DNA of 10,738 nt, from assembly GCA_013814015.1 (NCBI GenBank), contig JACCQS010000109.1:1-10738 (forward strand). Reading direction: 5' to 3'. How positions within the stretch are numbered: the first letter of the stretch is position 1; each line of letters opens with the position of its first letter. Source of the stretch: Geodermatophilaceae bacterium (lineage in GTDB: Bacteria > Actinomycetota > Actinomycetes > Mycobacteriales > Geodermatophilaceae). Positions 5,592 through 10,738 of this stretch are shown piece by piece. Under the pieces are notes generated by a model. It saw only the letters and a program-made list of their open reading frames with translations. It did no database searches and was not told the origin of the DNA. The position numbers were made by a program, and so were the translations under genes.

Positions 5592-6863
5592 TGCCGTCGG
5601 TTCCGGATAGGCCGGATGGGCAGCGACCAGATCGCCGACCTCGGCCGCGATCGCGCCAGCCTGCTCTCCGGTCGTGTCGCGGATCGCCCGGCCGATGAGC
5701 GAGACGATCTGGGCCATCTCGCCGGGTCCCATGCCTTGGGTCGTGACCGACGGCGACCCGACGCGTACGCCCGAGGCGACGCTCGGCGGCTGCGGGTCGT
5801 ACGGGATCGCGTTCTTGTTCAACACGATTCCAGCTGCATCGCAGCGCGCCTCGGCTTGCGCACCGGTCGCACCGGTCTCGGTGAGGTCGAGCAGCGCGAG
5901 ATGGGTGTCGGTCCCGCCGGTGACCGCCCGAAGCCCCTCGGCCTCCATGCCCTTGGTCAGGGCCTGCGCATTGAGAATGACCTGGCGGGCGTAGTCCTGG
6001 TACTCCCGGCTCATGCATTCTCTGAGGTTGACCGCCTTGGCGGCAACCGAGTGCATCAGCGGACCGCCCTGCATCATGGGGAACACCGCCTTGTCGATCG
6101 CCTTGGCGTGCTCGGCCTTGCACACGATCGCGCCGCCTCGGGGACCGCGCAGAACCTTGTGCGTGGTGAAGGTGACCACGTCGGCGTAGGGAACAGGACT
6201 GGGAATTGCCTGTCCGGCAACGAGTCCGATGAAGTGAGCGGCGTCGACGATCAGAATCGCGCCGACCTCGTCGGCGATCTCCCGGAAGGTCGCGAAGTCG
6301 ATGGTCCGCGGAATCGCCGAACCACCGCAGACGATGACCTTTGGCCGGTGCTCGCGGGCCAGGTCGCGCACCTCGTCGTAGTCGATGTGCTCGGTCTGCT
6401 TGCTCACGCCATAGTGCTTGGCGTTGAACCACTTACCGGAGAAGGACACCTTCGTGCCGTGGGTCAGGTGTCCGCCGTGTGGCAGAGCCATCCCCAGCAG
6501 GGTGTCTCCCGGCGTCATGAAGGCGCCGTACGCGGCCAGGTTCGCGCTGGCTCCGGAGTGCGGCTGGAGGTTGGCATGCTCGGCACCGAACAACTCCTTG
6601 GCCCGGGCGATGCCGATCTCCTCTGCCTTGTCGACCTCGGCGCAGCCGCCGTAGTAACGCTTGCCGGGATAGCCCTCGGCGTACTTGTTGGACAGTGTGG
6701 AACCCAACGCCGCTAATACTGCGGGGCTGGTGAAGTTCTCGCTGGCGATCAGTTGCAGTCCGCCGCGCAGCCGTCCCAGTTCGCCGAGGATGACGTCGGC
6801 GATCTCCGGGTCGGTCGCCCGCAGAGCCGCGAAATCCGGCCCCCAGTACGTCGATGTGGTCAT
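5589..6863 (-). CDS. glyA: serine hydroxymethyltransferase
   Basis: PLP enzyme of 424 aa that interconverts serine plus tetrahydrofolate with glycine plus 5,10-methylene-tetrahydrofolate in the cytosol, the main source of one-carbon units. The sequence shows the N-terminal substrate-binding LIASENF (38-44), the EGYPGKRYYGG loop (63-73), the PLP pyridine-binding Asp207 with His210 in IVDAAHFIGLVAGQ, and the Schiff-base Lys236 in TFTTHKVLRGPRGG. The open frame runs about 450 nt further upstream, but the ATG at 6863 (MTTSTYWGPDF) is the true start by family length; the extension reads as arginine-rich shadow of the sua5 gene. The start overlaps the sua5 stop by 4 nt (ATGA), with GAGGAG upstream. 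glyA at this spot is also seen in Streptomyces, so it is not an insertion peculiar to this genome. Confidence 0.97.
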   Translation of the reverse strand: MTTSTYWGPDFAALRATDPEIADVILGELGRLRGGLQLIASENFTSPAVLAALGSTLSNKYAEGYPGKRYYGGCAEVDKAEEIGIARAKELFGAEHANLQPHSGASANLAAYGAFMTPGDTLLGMALPHGGHLTHGTKVSFSGKWFNAKHYGVSKQTEHIDYDEVRDLAREHRPKVIVCGGSAIPRTIDFATFREIADEVGAILIVDAAHFIGLVAGQAIPSPVPYADVVTFTTHKVLRGPRGGAIVCKAEHAKAIDKAVFPMMQGGPLMHSVAAKAVNLRECMSREYQDYARQVILNAQALTKGMEAEGLRAVTGGTDTHLALLDLTETGATGAQAEARCDAAGIVLNKNAIPYDPQPPSVASGVRVGSPSVTTQGMGPGEMAQIVSLIGRAIRDTTGEQAGAIAAEVGDLVAAHPAYPEPTA

Positions 6864-7591
6864 GTGTTGGGTTGCTCCTCGGGAGTCGCAGGTGCTGCGG
6901 TGGGCTCGGACTGTGCTGGGGTGGGCTCGGGGTGCGGCGGACCTGCTGTCACGGTACGGAGGGTCGGCACCAGATAGTGCAACCGGTTCTGCGATACAGC
7001 GCCGATCCGCAGGACCCGCGGGGGGTCGACCGTGCAGTCCACGATCGTGCTCGGCTCGCCGTTGGCGCGGGGACCGTCGTCCAGGACCACCTCCACCGCG
7101 TCGCCCAGCGCCTCGATCGCCTCGTCGGCGGTGCGCGCGGGCGGACGTCCGGAGCGGTTGGCACTGGACACGCCGAGCGGTCCGGTCTCCCGGAGCAGGT
7201 CTCGGGCCAAGTCGTCGTCCGGAACGCGGACGGCCACTGTCCCTTGGCCGTCCCCGAGGTCCCAGGCCAACGACGGCGGGTGCTCGACGATCAGCGTCAG
7301 GCCGCCCGGCCAGCACGCTCGGGTGAGCAACCGGACAGCCGGACCGAGGTTGGTGGCCACCCCTTCGAGGGTGTCCACATCGGCGATAAGTACCGGAACC
7401 GGCATTGCCCGGCCGCGACCCTTGGCAGCCAACAGTCCGGTGATCGCCCGGGGCGTGAAGGCGTCGGCGGCAACCCCGTACACGGTGTCGGTCGGTAGAA
7501 TGACCAGCTTGCCAGCCCGGATCGCGGTGCCCGCCGCGGCGATCCCCTCGCGTCTCTGGGCATCGTCGGAACAGTCGAACCGCTGGGTCAT
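6860..7591 (-). CDS. L-threonylcarbamoyladenylate synthase (Sua5/YwlC/TsaC family)
   Basis: Makes threonylcarbamoyl-AMP from threonine, bicarbonate and ATP, the first step of the t6A modification at position 37 of ANN-decoding tRNAs. The 243-aa product has the YrdC-fold motifs PTDTVYG (33-39), KGRGRAMP (57-64) and SSAN (142-145), and the strand GTVAVRVP (117-124). The last ~28 residues are a Pro/Thr/Glu-rich tail that does not look like the Sua5 C-terminal domain, so this is a single-domain TsaC-like form with a disordered end. The ATG at 7591 (MTQRFDCSD) matches the usual actinobacterial start (M-x-R-Y-D-C), but its GGAGG is only 2 nt away. ATG 7603 or 7600, or a TTG at 7624, are alternatives. 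Its stop overlaps the glyA ATG. Confidence 0.93.
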   Translation of the reverse strand: MTQRFDCSDDAQRREGIAAAGTAIRAGKLVILPTDTVYGVAADAFTPRAITGLLAAKGRGRAMPVPVLIADVDTLEGVATNLGPAVRLLTRACWPGGLTLIVEHPPSLAWDLGDGQGTVAVRVPDDDLARDLLRETGPLGVSSANRSGRPPARTADEAIEALGDAVEVVLDDGPRANGEPSTIVDCTVDPPRVLRIGAVSQNRLHYLVPTLRTVTAGPPHPEPTPAQSEPTAAPATPEEQPNT

Positions 7592-7647
7592 GCCCTCCAT
7601 CATCCCGCGAGCTCTTCCGAACAATCAGCCGACTCAGCTATGGGCTC

Positions 7648-8121
7648 TCAGTCGGGCAGGTCGGCGAAGCGCCTTTCGAGGTCGGCGAGGTCTGGGTCCC
7701 GCAAACCGGCGGAGTCGTGGCTCCACCACACGTCGCGGTACACGAGCCGCCCGGTCATCCAGTCCTCGTGCGCATCCAGCAGCGCTACCTGGAAGGCCGC
7801 GCCGGGCGTGCGGGCCGACGCCGGCTCGAAGCCGTGTCGCCCGGCCTGCTCGAAACCGCGGGCGCCGTAGTAGGAGGGGCTGCCCTCGAGAAACAGTGCG
7901 GGCGCGCCGACATCCCGGGCGGCCTCGATCGCGGAGCCGACCAGCGCCGTACCGATGCCGTTTCGCTGCGCGTCAGGGACAACGCTGAGTGGGCTCAGGA
8001 CGGCGACGTCGACGAGCGCCTGTCGGGCATCGAGCCAGGCGTGGCTGATTCCGACATGGCCGACGATTCGCCCGCCTAGGCAGGCGACCAGGCTCGACCG
8101 GACGAACCCGGAGGCGACCAC
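7648..8121 (-). CDS. GNAT-family N-acetyltransferase (YhbS-like), apparently lacking its N-terminus
   Basis: A 157-aa product of the acetyl-CoA-dependent GNAT fold. Visible parts are strands SLVACLGGRIVGHVGIS (10-26) and LSPLSVVP (42-49), the acetyl-CoA loop QRNGIGTALVGSAI (52-65), and the YhbS-type region FLEGSPSYYGARGFEQAG (77-94). A C-terminal extension follows (WMTGRLVYRDVWW, then an acidic/arginine tail). The substrate is unknown. Family members begin about 35-45 residues earlier, with the first strand and two helices. Here the frame hits a TGA ten codons upstream of the only usable start (GTG 8121), and no good ribosome site precedes that GTG. It may be a truncated or decaying gene, or start from an unusual codon. 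It occupies the place where prmC normally follows prfA. The 91 nt between it and prfA show no recognisable coding in any frame. Confidence 0.75.
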   Translation of the reverse strand: MVASGFVRSSLVACLGGRIVGHVGISHAWLDARQALVDVAVLSPLSVVPDAQRNGIGTALVGSAIEAARDVGAPALFLEGSPSYYGARGFEQAGRHGFEPASARTPGAAFQVALLDAHEDWMTGRLVYRDVWWSHDSAGLRDPDLADLERRFADLPD

Positions 8122-8212
8122 CCGCGACCGAATTCGCCCCCTCGAGGATCAGTGCGAGCTTGTTCACCTGCGCGTGCTCACATGTCGGCCTGGCCACTGG
8201 TGGCCTCATGGG

Positions 8213-9316
8213 TCAGGCCGAGCCGGCGTCGCCTGACCCGGCCAGTTGTTCGGTGCGGGAGGCGAGCACGAGAGCCTCGATGATCGCGTCCAGCTCCCCG
8301 TCCAGGACCTGCTCGAGGTTGTTGGCCTTGAAGCCGATCCGGTGGTCGGCGATCCGGTTCTCCGGGAAGTTGTACGTCCGGATCCGCTCGCTGCGGTCGA
8401 CCGTACGGACCTGGCTGTGCCGTACGTCGTTCGCCGCCCCCGCCGCTGCCTCCATGGCGGCGGCCAGCATCCGGGCACGCAGGATCCGCATGGCCTGTTC
8501 CCGGTTCTGCAGTTGCGACTTCTCGTTCTGACAACTCACGACCAGGCCGGATGGGATATGGGTGATCCGTACGGCGGAGTCGGTGGTGTTCACGCTCTGT
8601 CCGCCCGGGCCGGAGGAGCGATACACATCGATCCGCAGGTCGTTGGGATCGATCGTGACCTCGACGTCCTCTGCCTCGGGCATGACTAGGACACCGGCCG
8701 CCGAGGTATGGACGCGGCCCTGCGACTCGGTGACCGGTACCCGCTGCACCCGATGCACGCCGCCCTCCCATTTCAATCGGGACCAGATGCCCGGCTCGTC
8801 CGCTGTGCGCGCCTTGACCGCGACGCTGACGTCCTTGTACCCGCCCAGGTCGGACTCCACGGCGTCGAGGACCTCGGTCTGCCAACCCTTGCGTTCGGCG
8901 TAGCGCAGATACATCCGCAGCAAATCACCGGCGAACAGCGCGGACTCCTCGCCCCCCTCGCCGGCCTTGATCTCCAGAATGACGTCCTTGTCATCATTGG
9001 GGTCGCGCGGCAACAACAGCTCTTCGAGCCGCTCGGTGAGGGCTTCGATCCGTACGGCGAGCTCCTGCGCCTCTAGCGCGAAGCCGGCATCCTCGTCGGC
9101 CAGTTCGCGAGCCGCGGCCAGGTCACCGCGGGCGGTTTCGAGCTCGCGGTGGGTGGCCACGACCGGGCCCAGCCGCGAGTAGCGCCGACCGAGGGTCCGG
9201 GCCCGGGTCCCATCGGCGTGCACGGCCGGATCAGCCAGTGCGGTTTCCAGATCCTGGTACTCGGCCAGGATCTCGGTCAGGCGCTGCGGATCGGCCGAAA
9301 CAGGGGCGCTCATCAT
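8213..9316 (-). CDS. prfA: peptide chain release factor 1
   Basis: Recognises UAA and UAG stop codons in the ribosomal A site and triggers peptide release. The product is 367 aa, a few residues longer than usual at the C-terminus. RF1 rather than RF2 is shown by the P-V-T stop-codon tripeptide (194-196) in VQRVPVTESQGRVHTSA. The catalytic GGQ (238-240) is in SSGPGGQSVNTTDSAVRITH. The N-terminal coiled domain and NEKSQLQNREQAM (264-276) are normal. Two adjacent ATGs (9316 and 9313) follow GGAGAGGAG; spacing slightly favours the second. The GGQ glutamine is normally methylated by PrmC, whose gene usually comes next but is absent here. The upstream gap to rpmE contains a strong hairpin, so prfA may have its own promoter or depend on read-through. 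Confidence 0.97.
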   Translation of the reverse strand: MMSAPVSADPQRLTEILAEYQDLETALADPAVHADGTRARTLGRRYSRLGPVVATHRELETARGDLAAARELADEDAGFALEAQELAVRIEALTERLEELLLPRDPNDDKDVILEIKAGEGGEESALFAGDLLRMYLRYAERKGWQTEVLDAVESDLGGYKDVSVAVKARTADEPGIWSRLKWEGGVHRVQRVPVTESQGRVHTSAAGVLVMPEAEDVEVTIDPNDLRIDVYRSSGPGGQSVNTTDSAVRITHIPSGLVVSCQNEKSQLQNREQAMRILRARMLAAAMEAAAGAANDVRHSQVRTVDRSERIRTYNFPENRIADHRIGFKANNLEQVLDGELDAIIEALVLASRTEQLAGSGDAGSA

Positions 9317-9392
9317 GTGCTCCTCTCCTTTCCTGGTGGTTATGACGCAAACCGCCAGGGTCTCGGCTCCGGGTTCTGGCTGGAGACAGCAA

Positions 9393-9437
9393 ACGGCGCC
9401 TGCTGCCCACCGGGAAGGGTGAGCGCGCAGGCGCCGT
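9393..9437 (-). terminator. hairpin after rpmE, probable terminator or attenuator
   Basis: A perfect 11-bp stem (ACGGCGCCTGC with GCAGGCGCCGT) encloses a 23-nt loop that can itself pair CACC with GGTG. It begins about 9 nt after the rpmE TAG and is followed only by TTTG, a poor U-tract but common for GC-rich actinobacterial terminators. It lies in the 129-nt rpmE-prfA gap, so it would limit read-through into prfA. Confidence 0.7.
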
Positions 9438-9445
9438 CGGTGGAG

Positions 9446-9682
9446 CTAGCTGTCGGTTTTGGCGCTATCGGTGCTCGTGCGCTTGCCGAAGCGGCGCTCG
9501 AAGCGGGCCACCCGTCCACCCGTGTCGAGGATCTTCTGCTTGCCGGTGTAGAAGGGGTGACACGCCGAGCAGACCTCGGCGTGCATGACGCCGTTCCTGG
9601 CCGTACTGCGGGTGGTGAAGGTGTTCCCGCAGCTACAGGTCACCTGGGTGTCCACGTAGTCGGGATGGATATCGGATTTCAT
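9446..9682 (-). CDS. rpmE: 50S ribosomal protein L31, zinc-ribbon (C+) form
   Basis: Ribosomal protein L31, a bridge protein between subunits, 78 aa. It holds the four zinc ligands Cys16, Cys18, Cys38 and Cys41 (TCSCGN and VCSACHPFYTG), so it is the zinc-containing form rather than the cysteine-free zinc-starvation paralogue. The start MKSDIHPDY is the family consensus. AAGGAG lies 11 nt before the ATG at 9682. Residues 62-78 form a Ser/Thr/Lys tail. The upstream gap carries a candidate SigR-type promoter, fitting a zinc-thiolate ribosomal protein under thiol-stress control. It sits between rho and prfA as usual in actinobacteria. Confidence 0.97.
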   Translation of the reverse strand: MKSDIHPDYVDTQVTCSCGNTFTTRSTARNGVMHAEVCSACHPFYTGKQKILDTGGRVARFERRFGKRTSTDSAKTDS

Positions 9683-9717
9683 GTCTGTCTTCGCTCCTTG
9701 ATGTCGGCGCCGAGTGT

Positions 9718-9744
9718 AAGGCCGAGGGCCGGTGCGGTATTCCC
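9718..9744 (-). promoter_or_regulatory. candidate SigR/SigH-type promoter of rpmE
   Basis: The minus strand reads GGGAAT, then exactly 18 nt, then CTTA. The disulphide-stress sigma factor consensus is GGGAAT-N18-GTT, so the -35 is perfect, the spacing exact and the -10 differs at one base. The predicted start, about 8 nt further on, gives a 5' leader of roughly 28 nt that contains the AAGGAG ribosome site. A TACACT hexamer (9713-9718) overlaps and could instead be a housekeeping -10, but it lacks a matching -35. Confidence 0.5.
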
Positions 9745-9773
9745 CGCAGGGTCGCGCAACGGCCGGCGACGAA

Positions 9774-10738
9774 CTACTCGTTCGGCCCGAGAGTGGTCTT
9801 CTGAATCTGCATGAGGAACTCGACGTTCGTGGGCGTCTTTCGCATCTTGTCCAGCAACAACTCGATCGCCTGCTGCGGGTCGAGAGCGTGCAGGACCCGG
9901 CGCAGCTTGATGACGACCGCGAGTTCGTCCGGCGAGAGGAGGATCTCCTCCTTGCGGGTACTCGAGGCGTCGACGTCGACCGCCGGGAAGATCCGCTTGT
10001 CGGCCAAGCGCCGGTCCAGCTTGAGCTCGGCGTTACCGGTGCCCTTGAACTCCTCGAAGATGACCGTGTCGCCGGTCGAACCGGTCTCCACCAGCGCGGT
10101 CGCGAGGATGGTCAACGAACCACCGTTCTCGATGTTGCGGGCCGCGCCCAGGAAGCGCTTGGGCGGGTAGAGCGCGGTGGAGTCGACGCCACCGGACAGG
10201 ATCCGGCCGCTGGCCGGGGACGAGTTGTTGTAGGCCCGTCCCAGGCGGGTGATGGAGTCCAGCAGGACGACCACGTCGTGGCCCATCTCGACGAGGCGCT
10301 TGGCCCGTTCGATGGACAATTCCGCGACCGTGGTGTGGTCAGTCGGCGGCCGGTCGAAGGTCGAGGCGATGACCTCACCCTTCACCGAACGCTGCATGTC
10401 AGTGACTTCCTCGGGTCGCTCGTCGATCAGCACGACCATCAGATGGCACTCCGGGTTGTTCTGGGCGATCGCATTGGCGATCGACTGCAGGACCATCGTC
10501 TTGCCCGCCTTGGGCGGGCTGACGATGAGCGCTCGCTGGCCCTTGCCGATCGGCATGACCAGGTCGATGACCCGGGTGGTCAGCTGCTCGGCGCTGGTCT
10601 CCAGGCGGAACCGGTCCTGCGGGTAGAGCGGGGTGAGCTTGTGGAACTCCGGCCGCTTGCGAGCTTCGTCAGGGTCGAGTCCGTTGACCTTGTCGAGGCG
10701 GACCAAGTTGTTGTACTTGTCCCGGCGGTCGGTCTCCC
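9774..10738 (-). CDS. rho: transcription termination factor Rho, C-terminal part (partial)
   Basis: RNA-dependent hexameric ATPase that ends transcription. About 321 residues are visible, open to the window edge (first residues ETDRRDKYNNLVRLDKVNG); the N-terminal and most RNA-binding sequence lies outside. Walker A is SPPKAGKTM, Walker B is MVVLIDERPEEVTDM, followed by the Q-loop LLDSITRLGRAYNN and the R-loop region GTGNAELKLDRRLADKR. The protein ends QIQKTTLGPNE, and the whole ATPase core is intact. The ATG/TTG-like codon at 10706 is internal (Leu), not a start. The 91-nt gap to rpmE has a 5-bp TGCGG/CCGCA hairpin and the candidate rpmE promoter. Confidence 0.97.
   Translation of the reverse strand, partial: ETDRRDKYNNLVRLDKVNGLDPDEARKRPEFHKLTPLYPQDRFRLETSAEQLTTRVIDLVMPIGKGQRALIVSPPKAGKTMVLQSIANAIAQNNPECHLMVVLIDERPEEVTDMQRSVKGEVIASTFDRPPTDHTTVAELSIERAKRLVEMGHDVVVLLDSITRLGRAYNNSSPASGRILSGGVDSTALYPPKRFLGAARNIENGGSLTILATALVETGSTGDTVIFEEFKGTGNAELKLDRRLADKRIFPAVDVDASSTRKEEILLSPDELAVVIKLRRVLHALDPQQAIELLLDKMRKTPTNVEFLMQIQKTTLGPNE

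Noticed and set aside
5565..6716. 383-aa plus-strand frame opposite glyA
   Set aside because: glyA on the other strand is certain from its PLP motifs; this is a shadow frame.
6864..7316. Possible 150-residue N-terminal extension of GlyA
   Set aside because: It overlaps the conserved sua5 gene in another frame, is Arg-rich, and SHMT family length fits the ATG at 6863 with an upstream GAGGAG.
8122..8212. Remnant of prmC or of the GNAT 5' end between the GNAT gene and prfA
   Set aside because: All three minus-strand frames were translated; none shows a recognisable PrmC or GNAT N-terminal pattern.
1..10738. Defence system, mobile element, CRISPR array, tRNA or other accessory cassette
   Set aside because: Every stretch longer than about 130 nt is accounted for by conserved housekeeping genes; no repeat array, transposase, integrase or tRNA-like sequence was seen.

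Overview
The window is a stretch of high-GC chromosome from an actinomycete (Actinomycetota). All 15 genes I accept lie on the minus strand, so transcription runs from high to low coordinates. The order is rho (5' end cut off by the window), rpmE, prfA, a GNAT acetyltransferase-like gene, the tRNA threonylcarbamoyl-adenosine gene sua5/tsaC, glyA, a WecA/Rfe-type glycosyl-1-phosphate transferase, atpZ-like, atpI, atpB, atpE, atpF (b), a second b-type gene (b'), atpH (delta), and atpA (3' end cut off). This is the conserved rho-to-atp chromosomal block of actinobacteria. glyA sits between sua5 and wecA as in Streptomyces, while the c-subunit and the paired b-type genes resemble the mycobacterial side. 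From this I infer an actinomycete outside the genus Mycobacterium; I cannot name the genus.

Region 1 (about 7.6-10.7 kb) holds transcription termination and translation genes: Rho, zinc-ribbon ribosomal protein L31 and release factor 1. A good candidate for a SigR/SigH-type (disulphide-stress) promoter precedes rpmE, and a strong hairpin follows it. prmC (hemK), which normally follows prfA and methylates the GGQ glutamine of RF1, is not there. In its place is a gene for an acetyltransferase that lacks the start of its fold.

Region 2 (about 4.4-7.6 kb) holds Sua5/TsaC (4-nt overlap with glyA), serine hydroxymethyltransferase, and the membrane enzyme that starts cell-envelope glycopolymer synthesis on a polyprenyl phosphate carrier.

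Region 3 (1-4.3 kb) is the ATP synthase operon, tightly packed with overlapping stops and starts: two small accessory membrane proteins, then a, c, b, b', delta and the start of alpha. The most informative point in the window is here. Mycobacteria have one b gene plus a fused b-delta gene. This genome has b, b' and a separate delta, and a 17-nt imperfect direct repeat lies exactly at the b'/delta junction, in different frames. Tandem hairpins sit between atpB and atpE.

I see no tRNA or rRNA gene, CRISPR array, insertion sequence or phage gene, and no candidate for a wholly new biological system. The points of interest are departures from a well-known gene block.
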